From: Gymnorhina tibicen
Taxonomy: Eukaryota; Chordata; Aves; Passeriformes; Artamidae
Assembly (NCBI GenBank): GCA_013399875.1
Contig: VXAZ01007544.1
Span: forward strand, 281,155-345,154
Reading direction: 5' to 3'
Length of the DNA stretch: 64,000 nt
Part shown: piece after piece, positions 1 to 13,000 of the stretch
Layout: every line of letters begins with the position of its first letter
Position numbering within the stretch: position 1 is the first letter of the stretch
Program-made: the position numbers and the translations under genes
Notes under the pieces: model-generated
Told to the model about the DNA's origin: nothing
The model's input: the letters and a program-made list of their open reading frames with translations, nothing else
Databases searched by the model: none

Positions 1-830
1 TTATTCATAAAAAAGGGAATTAAAATTATTTATGTAGACACTGGATAGAAAACACCTTTGAACAAAGTGAAGAATTAAAAAAACCCGAACAAACCTGAAT
101 CAAAAAGCATTGTCAAATACAGTTAAATCACAAACAGTAGTTCCTTATCTTTTTCCCTGTGCTAGGCTGAATCAGATACAAACTTTAAACCCAAGTGAAA
201 TGAACTCATAGTATCTTTTCATTAAGTTGTAGTAACATGTGACAAACAGAGGTTCCAGAGACAAAGAGGGGTTAAGAAAACCTAGACTTGCAACTGCACC
301 ACAGCTGCCAAGAACAAAATACGGTCCCAGGTTATTCATAACCTGAATACTAAAGACCTGAACAACCACCACCTTCTCACATGAGTAGGTGTCTGGTGAA
401 TGTAGAATTTAGAGTCTCAAATGCTGTCTGATATGAAATCCATTCCTCTAAAAACTGCTCATCTCACACGGGTTCGAGACAGAACTACCTTATAGAATGA
501 TCAGTCTTGGCAGGTTTATTTCCTCCTGCCCAGTCAGAAAAGAGGTACTAAGTACAGTTAGGCCATGGACCATTAGCTGTGAAACGAGTCAAAAAAGCAC
601 AGTGCCATTGTTCTCTTGTGCAAATCAGACTGTTTCTCTATTAAGCTCTTCCTCAATCCTGTTTGTAACACTGAGCTGTTCAGAAACAGTGCCTGATATG
701 ATGCTGACTACCATAGAACAAACCATTTCACATTAAGCTGTTTCAATAGTCAGCTGAGATCCTTCAACACTAGGTCCCTGTTCTGAAGGTTAAATAAGTA
801 AACGTGCACAAATAACTAAGTTTCACTTAC
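1..830 (-). other. DDX1 intron 17 (5' part only)
   Basis: The sequence is AT-rich. I see no exon of DDX1 here and no repeat I can name. The intron continues past the left edge. Confidence 0.7.
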
Positions 831-1019
831 CCTGATGTGATTCTTGCCAAGCCTTTCCCAGAGTTTATCAGCTTTTGGATTTACAGGCACAACTACATGG
901 TGTACAGTTTCAGGGACAGAATCTTCTCCTTTCAAATCAACCCAGGTTGGAAAATGCATGATCTTTTCGGATAGTTTTTTCACATCAAAAGAATGCAGTG
1001 TTGCAGAGCACACAATCAC
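831..1019 (-). CDS. DDX1: DDX1 coding exon 17 (SAT motif), last exon in window
   Basis: The 189-nt exon has acceptor TTTTCAG and donor GTAAGT. It encodes residues 403-465, beginning [20 protein letters not shown] and ending [13 protein letters not shown] (407-409) is the motif that couples ATP hydrolysis to unwinding. The following exon lies beyond the left edge. Confidence 0.96.
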
Positions 1020-4000
1020 CTGAAAAGAGTCATATGGATACCACTGAAGATAAGATCCTCCCAGCCCAAACAGGTGGGAGTAGAACTGGAAGAATTTGTA
1101 GTTGAATAGCATAATGTAGCACAACAGAAAGAGTTTGGATTTCCTCATCACAGGAACCACTCAGTTGGCAAGAGTCAGGACACAAAATAAGTTGCTTAAT
1201 TATTCTCTTACAAAGACCCAGTCATTTAGTAGGAAGAATGCTAAACTATTGAAAGCTGATGAATCAAGATTATTAACACATTGCAAATCATAAAGTATGT
1301 AGTCAGTCATGTTTTGATATATTTATATAAAAATAATTTAAACTGAAAACAGCTCAACACTAGGCTTCAACATCTGGAATCCTAAAAATACATTTTCATA
1401 GGCAATTACTGAACTCACTGAACAAGTGTTAACTTTTGCAGAAGAGCTTTACCAAACTCCGAAGAAGCATGCTCCATGCCAAATAGTCAAAAACTGAAAG
1501 CGGAGCCCACCACACACACAAAAACATCAAAGCAAACAAAACAAGCAAACAAAAAAACCACAACAAAAAAACCCAAATCACAAACATTGCATACCTGAAG
1601 TCTCTTTCCATCTGAGGTTATCTGAGGAATTTGACTGTGGATCCTGTTTATGAAATCTGAATAACCTTGCAGGAGAAGGCCATCCTGCATGGGGATGAAA
1701 TAGAAGAGATGAAGCTGCAAATCTCCCTTGTTTCTCAGTCTTTACATTTGAGTTAGATAAGCAATACACTTATAGCCTCAGAAGTTTTTGCTTTTAATTA
1801 GCTGGACAGGTCAATGCATGGCAGGGATACTATTACTAAGGAGAAAAAACCCTGTACAAATGTGGAGTATCTTACATTATAGCTGCTGTGCTTCACAATA
1901 ATCTCAGCAGCTACTACCAGCTAATACCCCAAGGCATTTAATCTTTGTGAATATTCAGTTGTACTGTAACAGATCAGAGATGCACTTATTTCACAGCATA
2001 TTGAGTACAACATTCACTGGCTTCAAAACCTGCTGGGTTAACTAACACTTATAATTTGTCTTTGTCCTTCAAGTTCCCTGCAGTGACAGGGACAGACTTC
2101 AGTACCTTGTAAATATATTTTGAAATATATTTCTCTATCAGAAAAATTCCAAACAGATTTAACAGAGAGGCTACAAAGGCAGGGGGAAAAAAAAAATTGG
2201 TTACTATGGTGACAAACAATGAGAGGATTAAGGTGGAACAGTCTATAGGTATCTGTTTCACTGAATTATCAAATACTATAGAACCATCATGTTTCACTGA
2301 CTCTTTTTTGCAAATATCGTACTGCTTTTAAGAACAGAATTTAAGTAGCACTTAGTTCTCTACATACAGCTTCATCCAGAACCAGGAATCTAACTTGAGA
2401 TAAATTAATCTTCCCCGTTGAGACCAGGTCATCCAGTCTTCCAGGAGTTCCAACGACAATATCCACCTATGAAGTACATAAAGAGTGTGAGTTGGTCCTC
2501 TAACCAACTACAGGCATTAAAAGTTTTGTCTCTTTATGTTAAGCTTAGATAATGATCAGTATAATGCTTTATCCACTATTAATTATAACTTCATAAAATC
2601 CTAGATTAAATTGAGTTGGTGGAATCTCTTGAGATCATCTGGTCTCCACTCCCACCTTCACACGCAAATCAAGGACAATTTTCAAGTTACTTTAGGTAGC
2701 TGCCTAATACAATTTTCAGTACCCTTACGGGAAGGGATCCTACAACCTCCTCCCTGGGCAACCTGCATTTTGGTTCTACAGCCATTTCATTAGCAGAATC
2801 TACCTTAGGGAGGAAGCCTTCCCTAATTTCGGGAAGTGCTGTGCCCCTTTTTCCCCTCCCTGAACCCCAAGCTGTGCAATTTTGTTATCTAAAGCCAACA
2901 GATTTGATTTTAAATGGGGATAAGATAAATTTTACTTTTCTCATGGTGGAAGGATACAAAGTCTATCAATTACAGAAATAACTTAAGATTTTGCCAGACA
3001 GAATGGTCCACTATCAAGAATTTAGCATTCACATGGAAGTCTAATAGTCTTCCAGTTCAAGTAGGCTTAACAGAAAATTTGTACTTTGGCAGCTAGAATC
3101 ACTAGAAAATTTATTGACAGTGATGTGTTTTCACTTCTAGAAGTGAATCTCAAATTAAAAAAAAAAACTCTTGTGACTCTGTTCTCCCTACAGCATGATT
3201 GAATCGATTGTACATTCCATGCTGCTGAAGCCAGACCACTTCCTTCTATGTAGGACTGGTTTGTAGTGTAGGTTCACCTTGATAGCTGTAGACTATTTTT
3301 ATTCACGAAAACACGGAACAGAAATTAGTAGGAAAACTGTCTTGTTGGTTAAGGACAAATGGCAAACAATTACACCTTTATTTTAAGATTTTCAGGAGTA
3401 TTCAGGCTTCAACAGAATTTGACTAAGTACTATAAGCACTTGTATTGACATGGAAGTAAAGGAACTACTGCTAGACTGGTGCAACATGAGCTTGCTATCA
3501 ACTATACATTTTCTTTTTAACATATTTATTATTATATGAGTTACAAGAAGCACCATTACTATCCTCTAGCAACATCATGAGTTATTTGGGACCCAAACTA
3601 TTAAATCATACGACAAAAAAACAACTTACGCCTTGTTCCAGCACAGAGAGTTGATCTCTTGCAGCAACTCCACCAATAATTAGCAGTTCCCTAAAATCAC
3701 ATTAATATATTTGACATTTACCCATTTATTATATTCAGAAGGTATATTAAACATCTGTCTGGAGACTGATTCTTTTATTGAGAGCTGACAATAAAATTAC
3801 TGTTCAGAGCTGTTAAAGAACAATAGAAAAAAATCAATTTTGAAATTCATCCCTTCATATGTAGTGTATTGTATTTCAAGTGAAAACTTTGTTACCAAAC
3901 TGTATTTGAATGTGATTACTTTACTGCTATTGTATTAATCACATATTAACCAATTTAATCTTACAAAAAATGTTTGTTAAAAATCTAAAAAATTATGTAA

Positions 4001-7000
4001 CTTAGTTTAATGAAGTTTCCTGTGTTCTTGCAAGTTAGAAATGCAAATAACAGTAAACTAAATGAATCTTCCATTGTGGCTTGCCTATTCCCATTGCTTA
4101 GTCCCCAGCAATTCTAGTAAATGCACTCTTGCAAACAGATTGCAGTTTAGAATAGGGAAAAATAAGTTTCAGAAGCACAGTTAAAACAGAGACAACTTTA
4201 AACTGAAGAAACTTGTAGAAGACTCATTTTTCAGAATTGCATCTCCATGACAATTTGTCTTGTAGATAACAGACCCTGTATATAACTATTTGATAGAGAT
4301 GAAAAACAAAATGAAGGGGCAGAGGAAGACAGGGGCATAGGAAAATGTTTAGGAAAGAAGAGCAATAAGCAGATAATGTTTTTAGTAAAGAAAAGCATGT
4401 GAAGTATTATACTAGTTATCACTGATAATTAAAAGAAAAACCCTACCCACCAAATTTGCCTTTGAGAAAAAGGCAGTCCACAGATAAAACACCAACGCCC
4501 CCCCTCCAAAAACCCCTAAGTGGTCTAACTGTAGTGGCAAAGTCAGAAGGTTGGTTGGTAGCAGATTATTACTGATACTATCAGCAGCAGCACTGCAGAT
4601 TATGATTCACTTAGCTACAAAGTGGAGCCCCCCCCATCTCCCTGTGAAGTTACACCCATGGAAAATACCATAAATGCAACTAATATTCACTATTACCTTA
4701 ATTTGGGATTATCAACATATTTTTTGAACTGCTTCACATTGTTCAAAGTTTGTTCTGCCAGCTCTCTTGATGGTTCTACAATCAATGCTTTGGGAGCATT
4801 TGGAAGGTTCTGTGCCTGAACCACTTGCGCATTTCCTTAATGGAAAAAAAATCACCATTAATACAAACTACATTCCTATTCTGGAATTTTTTACTGGAAA
4901 CAAACTTGTATTTTCTATTAGTAATTAAAACCTCATAATTCTAAATGCTCCATTAAAAGGTGATGTGATGGCTCTCTCAATTATGAATAACTTCAGAATA
5001 ATGTTCAGAAATTACAAGTGGGTGTATTGGTCATACAGGATAATTCATTCTATTGCTGAGCATAAAGACCCACACTTATTTTTATGATAACACTATTAAA
5101 AAACTGAGCTGGACTTCTTCTATCTGATGCATTACTAAATTTGAAATATTAGAGTCTGTTGGTGGTTTAAGATTAGGAAAATCTGGTGTGCTTTAAAAAA
5201 AGCACCAAGATTTCTTCATTACTGCTATGTTCAAGATCTTTCTGATAGCAATAAAAGGGATCAAAAGATGCTCTGTAACACAACCTGAATATAGAAACAA
5301 GAGAAGTTTGTAAAATCTAACCTACCTGAGTGTTGTGATTTTACAACACTACCCTCAGGAGCCTTGCAAAGACCAACATAGCCATCTTTTGGTGGAAACT
5401 TGAATTCTTCTTCACCAAAATTAAATTTCAATTCAGCATTCTAAGTTTCAACAAAATTGTGTCATACAAACAGATTCAAGGGACCACATAAAATGAGAAA
5501 CAATTCAACAATGAAAAAACAGACAAGGAGATGAGGAAGGTTTTTTCTCTTCTCATCTTACACACTCCTCTTCCCCAAGTTACCTCTGAAACCTTACAGG
5601 AACTTAAAACCAACCAAACAAGCAGAAAAAAGCTAACAAAAAACCAAAGCACTTTTTCTGAACTTGTACATGTCTCTAACCACTGAAAAGTTTTGCTAAA
5701 ATCTTTACTGCTTGAGAGATAGACTCAAAAAGATTAACTCAAAGACATAGTACTACATTACAGTAATGTTAGAGTTCAGAACAAATGAAAGAGGAAATCT
5801 GACTTTCAAGCTATTTGCTTACATCAATTGAATGACAGTATATCAAAGTTTAATACACACACCATGGCACTGTTATTAGGAATTAGTTATCCATACTATT
5901 CTACCTTTAAATTCAAGATTAAAATTTGAATTTAAACATTTAGCTTAAATGGTACTCAAAGCTAACACACACATTATTACTTCAGTGGTGCATACTGGTA
6001 AACCAAAGAAAACTGACTTTACATGTGCAACTGCAGTAACTATAAGTGGCTATGCAAATTTTGTATTTAAGTAGCTCATTAACAAAACCAGAAAAATTAT
6101 AATCATCTTGGACATCTGTAATAGTCCTGTTACCTTCAGTACACAAGCTGCAAAAAGTGCTTGGTTCCTTATATGTGGTGGGATTTCAAATGCAAGGCCA
6201 AGGTCCTTCCCTGAAAGTAGGGTTAGTTGTCAGACTCTTCAAGTGTGTGCATTCCTCTCCCTCCCCCCCCCCCACTGAAAGCATCCAAACAAAATTCCAA
6301 AGAAAGAGAAAAAAACTTGCCATTTTTTGAAAATTTTATTTGTCCTTTTTCTGTGTCTAGGTAACACCCAATTGTATCATGCATTGTGAATTCCTGCAAA
6401 AGAAAAAAGGTTTGTGAAGCTAAGAGATTTTCAGTGCATTAAGAAGACTTAGTGCTTATATTCTGTCACCATTTAGTTTTCCCACCTCTCCCTAATAAAC
6501 GCTGATTCTTGAAAGAAGCAAGCTCAGTTTATTTCAGTAAGACCATTGTAAACAGAAGGCATATTTTTATTTGATTATAAATCTTCAGTAAACTGCCCAA
6601 TTGATCTTAGATATTCAACACTTATTGCTGCTTTAAATTTACTTTAAAAACCAAACACAATGATAACAATACATTTAAGTCATTTACCTGGAAGTATTCT
6701 GCATTATGGAAAAGCACACTAGCCATGTATTTATTAGCCAATGTAAATCTAAACCTTGAGCACCAAACATGATATCAGAAACTTGTATTCTGACTATAAC
6801 AAAAAACCAACTCTTGAAGATGCTGGTATATGCATGTTATGTATACTTACATGCCTTATTTAAGTATCTTGAGATCTTTTAATTTTAAAGGTATTGAATA
6901 ACTTCTATATATTATAGTGCTTCTAATCAACAGCTCAAAAGTCACTACTAAACAAGCTACAATAGTCACAAAAGCTGCAAGTTTTATGGCATCGAATTCA

Positions 7001-10000
7001 TTAATACCACAAAAAGACTTGAGTTTCTGCTGTAATACTCATTTCTATAAATTATGTTTAAACATCTGAATTCCATTGGTACACTACACAAAAACCACTA
7101 CGGCTATTCCCAGCAGACACTTCAGAAGTGTGCATTAAGGTAATGGCAAACCCAACTCAATAGCTAGAAGTAGTGCACCCTGTTTTACTAGCATTTAATA
7201 ATGCATTTTGACAGAGTTGTGCAATTACTTCTATTTTAACTTCTAGTAAACAGAATACTATGCCCTCACTTGGACATTCACCAAGGTATACAGATGGGTT
7301 GATTTGTTCAAGCTAAAACTGAAGTCAAGACAAATCTCAAGAGGTCAGTTCACTTTTTAACCTGTAACACACAGAAAAATTTTAACTTTTCTAAATGAGA
7401 GTCAATCTAATTGCAGTCTAACCACAATCATGTGTCAAGCTTATAATTGCTTTTGTTAAATCTGTTAATAAGCTTTTATCCAAAAATGCTTCAGTGTTTC
7501 ATTGTACTTTTGCCCAGTGAGCCTCCCTTAGGAGCAAGCACTATTTCAAAAGACAGATTGTAACGGCACAAGACTAACATGGCAAAATTTTTAACAATAT
7601 TTCTACCAAACACAATTCAAGCTTACCTCACCATAGCTGTCAAATTGCTTGTTGTGAGATTTCTTACCAGTGCCACCAAAGCCAAAGCCAAATTTATCAG
7701 TGCCTGAAGACAAGACAATAGGCTTTTAACTTTTGGTTGACAGGTTATGCTTTTTCCTCTTGGTATCAGCAACTGAAATCTCTGACATTACCACATAAAC
7801 AAGTAATACACAGTGCTATTTACAGACTTCTGACCTGGATATACACCAAACTAGTACTTTTGCAGCAGTACATTTATTGATTTTATTAGTCTGCAGTCAT
7901 CTTCATTAAAAAAAAAAAAATGACATAAAAGGCAGAAAGTCACAGCAGACAAGAAAACACTGCCACCACCAAAGACTTCCTCTTACAGGAAGTAAAATAC
8001 AAAAAGTTTTCAATTGTCCGATACTGGGATCCTTCCCAAGGAGTCCATTCTCTGCAATACTAGAACAGGACTGCAGCCATTCCATGTGAATATAAACACT
8101 CGCTATAGGTTCTTTAGAAGGAAACTCACCCAGATCTAGTGAAGCCTGCATAGTTGACCAACCAACTCTGCACAAGCCTTGGTCATGACAGGAAACTTCA
8201 TAGTAGTATTTCCCTTTAAAAGAAAAAGAAAGGATCTAATTCAACACCCAAATTTATTAAAGTGGTTTAATCTTCCCACTTCCAAGCCCATACAAGTCTA
8301 ACGTTCCTAGTCTTGCTGAAAGTGTCATAAAATCCCCTACTGTGTTTGTGTGAAAAGGCTGTGAGTGTACCTATGTATGAAATGAAGAAAGAGCAGACAA
8401 AAGAGACAAAAGTACACACTGAGAGGTAGTGTGTTGAGAGGCTCCAAAAGAGTGATAAGCAAGAGAGAAGAGCGGTCCTACTTGAATCCACAGGAACCGA
8501 TAAACTCAGGACACAAGGTTCTGCAGAATTAGTACCAGACCTCCAGCATACTCCAGCATCAACAACTGGTTGTGCCACTTGAGGCACATCCAGCTGGCTG
8601 TTATGTACTCACAGACTACAGAATTATCTGCACACCCCATGAAAGGAGACTGTTCAGAGTCTTTCTGAACATACACCTAGAACCACTGGAGTATCAGGAT
8701 GACTGCTTCTGAGTCAAGTGTTAGGGCTGGCCTCTCAACTATTGCTGCAACCACAGAACCATGAAATTTTTGAATGCACACATCTGTGTGAAGTGAGTAA
8801 GCTACTCAAAGTACTGTGTACTTAGCTATTCCCTAATAAAAATGTATTCTGATGAATATTAGTTACGACTTTTCCTCCTTCAACTCAGTCTCCTGTTGAT
8901 GCCTAACAATTTTTAGGTTTTAATGTATTCTTCATGTATTTGTAGCTTTCTGGACTGTTAAATGCCTAGGTATAACTTCCAGTACCTTTCCAGCTTTCTT
9001 TCCCACAGTGAACAAACTCTTACTGATGCATTCTTAAAGTTTTGTTTAGTCTTGCCTTTTAAGTTTACCAAGGACATTTTATCTTGTATCACGTATTGCA
9101 GACACAATAAAGGTAGAGGACCAGGGTGGAGGACTGCAATGGGGGAGAACCTGGGGGGGTAACATTACCTAACCAATTGCTCTTTTAACTGGACAGTATT
9201 GGCTGGATATACTAACTGCCCAATCTTATAAAATTGTACGAATCTAATTTGGGGAGTGGTTTTCCCCATATTGTGTACCTGAAAGTTTTCAAGAAAAGGT
9301 TTGCTCTTCTATTATCATTTTAACGTTGTTTGGGAAGGTTTTATTTCCAAGCATCACTATCATGGGAAAGGTAATTTACAACACAAAGAGAACAAAGCAG
9401 AGGTATTTTCATTTCAAAGTCTTAAGCTAGCAGTAAATTTGGTCAGATGGATAGAAAGTTTTTAATGCAGCCATCTACATTAACAATAGGTGAAAAGCAG
9501 GCATTAGAGCTGAAACTTTTCTAGAAGAGTATTCAAAACACATCACTTTATATCTACCTTTAGTCACGCCTCTAGTTGCTCGGCATCCATGCCATTCTTT
9601 TATCTCTCTGCTTTGACAACACAAACCATCCGATCCAATTGCTGAAAATTACAAGACAATTTTAGTTAAAGAAACTGCCTAACTGCTTTTAAAAGAAAAT
9701 CTCATGCATGCTTTCCTCTAGTTTATTCTTGTTTACCAAGCAAATATTTTCAAGTGAACGTCAGGACAACTCACCAAAAGCTGATCCTCTGTCATAGGGG
9801 TTCATTTGCCATTTATTGAGCACTAAGTTTAAAAGACAGTAACAGAAAAAGCATTAAATCAACAAAGCAAGCCTGGAAAACTCAAATTACAAGTTCACAT
9901 TGTTTCTACAGTGTTTGGCTTAATTTTCTGGGGAAACAAGCTTTGTTCCAATGAAATTCATATAACTCAAAATGAAGGCCTACAATTTGAAGGAGGGGCA

Positions 10001-13000
10001 CAAATGCTTAATGCAAAGGTATTCTATGGAAGTTTGGATTATTCCATTAAGGAGAATACAGATTAAGTTATTTAAAAATGCAACTGAAACCAATTAAGAC
10101 TTTTATAAAATAAGGCAGTTCCACACAATCACAATCAAATTCAGCTAGAAAATATCCAAAACTACATTAAGAACAACAAATCTGAAATGCATTATTTGCC
10201 ATTTCTGTTCCAAGCTTACATTAAGATATTTATCAGGCTATGAGTTAAAATGTCATTACTAAGGAGCTAAGATACATGCACATAAAATTTCTGACTTCAT
10301 TTTTCATATGCCCAACAACATGCTGTAATAAAATCTGTACATGACTTAAAAAAAAACCAAAACAGATATCATTTCAATTAGGTTTACTGAGTGTATTTGT
10401 GTATTCATACTACATTCTCTCAAGGAGGATTTTAACTTTTTTCTTCTTACTTTACTGTCACCAGTGCAGCAGTAGTTATAATGATGACAACTTCTGTAAC
10501 GTCTTCAGACTGTTGTTGGTGCAGATACTGTTCACTTACATAAAACCCAATCTATCAATACCACAGACGGGACATGATTATTGGCTTTACAGTTGCAAGC
10601 TTAATTAAATGGATGTACAATAGACCCTCAAATACTGTGAAGGTATTATCATGGTTACAATCCATTCTATATAGCTGAGTTCTGGCCTTGTGCATTTCCT
10701 GCTCAATTCACTGTTTACTAGAATAAACCTGTAACAACTCAAGGTGTTGTTATTCAATTCCAAACCTAGGCAGGAGCCAAAAGGAACGTAACAGCTCTAC
10801 TCAGCACAGCAGAATTGAAAGATCCTACACTGTTACCCCAGCCACACAAAAATGCGTTCGAGCCTAGAAGAGCTTTCTGCTCAAGCTCACTTAGGAGGCC
10901 CAAACCAACTCCGTGGTGTCACAGCTGGTCTCACCTATTCCTGCAAGAAAGATGTTTTTTAACTCCTTTTAAGATGGACACCACCACTACTTAACATCTT
11001 GCAAGGCATTAAGCTAGTATGGATTTCAGAAGAACACGGAAAACCAAGGTGTGGATCAGCCAGCCTCAAACTGAAAACAAGAGCATTACTAAGAGTCTGC
11101 AGTCCAAAGCACACCAGTTCTTTCCATGATTCCACCAGTAAATTTATATTCACTGCTTAATAAAGTGCTGCATGATGATATTCTATTTACATTATCCTGA
11201 ATTATGGAAAAAATACTTATCTAATGGCAGGTTAACTTTACTTCGAAAGTTAACATGAGTTAGCAGAGTTTCAAATTTGAGAAGTGTGACATATAAAAAC
11301 TTACCTGCCCCTCCAGTTTTAATTGTGGCTTTTCCTTTCTTGCCTTCCATTTGATCTTTCAACGTTTCATAAACAATCTGGATAACTGGAATGCTGAAAG
11401 CCTAAAATGAAAAGCTACTTTCATTCCACAAGTTATACACTTATTTCCAGCCTTGTTTTGGGGTGCAATACCCAGGGCCAGAAATACTGAAATACATTCC
11501 TACATGTATTTTGGTAAAGACTACTACCAATAATGCTTAAACACATATACACGTTCTCTCTGCATACACAACACCTCTTACCACTTAAAGACTTTTACTT
11601 TCTGCTCATTTAAATTTGATTACTTACACCAGTTTTTCCACTCCCGGTTTCAGCAGCCTATAGGAAGAAAAATGTAGAGTTTAGCCAGGACTGTAAGAAC
11701 TGTTCTAGAATCCTATTTTGATAAATTAAGTTTATTTTTCAGGCAGTATTATTTTGGTTTATGAAATCAAGAACACAGAAATCCGTAAAAGACATGATGA
11801 ACAAGGCACACTAATCTGATACTTTCAAGGTTATTGATACTGCAGCATTGGCTTAGGCAGTATCAGCCATGTTCCATACAGAGCTATGTCAGGCATTTAC
11901 AGCCAAAAGCAAAGTAGATGAGATCAGACGGCCCTCATTCATGGGGCAGTGTCTGTCAAGAAGTCAAAAAATAAAGCCTAATATCCCCAGATTTCATCTG
12001 CAAGAACAGCTGGAAACACACCAGGAACTCAAAGAGGCTTTTTAGCTGAAGAACTTTCTGTTGAAATAGGACAGAAGAGCTAATCTAACTGTAGACCCAC
12101 ATGGAAAGAACAAAACTGACTATACACACAATAATTAAAAGACACAGAATTTATATGAATAGGGCTATCCTGCATACATACCATAAGCACATCACCACCT
12201 CCCAGGATCAGTGGGATGGATTCTGCTTGGATATCTGTAGGGAGACTATAGGAAAGAACACAGTAACACAAGGTAATGTTCTACATCAGTAGAAAAAGAA
12301 ATTTTTACTTATATAGAAATTCACAGAAACTATGGTCATCTGCAAGATGAAGCAGGTAACTGCTATTCCTCCTGGCTTGTAGCAGATTCAGCTGCACCTT
12401 GATAAGAGGGTTACATCTCACATCACTGTGCTAAACAATAAAAGAGACATACATATTAACTGTATATTCTTTGTCTTCCTTTCTTCAAGTGAGTTTTTCT
12501 TTAAAGCCACTTATGCAGCCTCCCTTTACATGATTCCTGTTCAAAACTGGAAAAGGAAGTAAAGATAACTAAATGCAACCAGCATTTTCAGGCAATCGCC
12601 GCTAATCAATACCATTCATGTGAGAAGAACTACATACAGTAAGTTTGTCCGTATTGACAACATTCTGAATGACAATTCAAAACAAACTCTGAATTAAAAA
12701 AAATTTTGGCCAAACAAGTAACCAAACACAAGAATAACAACTTTTTTAGAAGACTGACACACAAGCATTAAGTTTGAAAAACCCAAATACAGACCACAGT
12801 CTGGAAGACACGTATTAAACTAGCATCAACTATGTGACAGTATTTGATCCACTAACCCCATGATACACAATAAATAAACCAGAGGGACAGAGCCTTTTGT
12901 CAAACAAAAGAATTGAAGCATATGAAGTCATGCTCGGCTTGTCCAAGTTTAAATGTTACCACTGCAGTCACAATTTGTGTTCTTCAGTCTTTCACACAAA

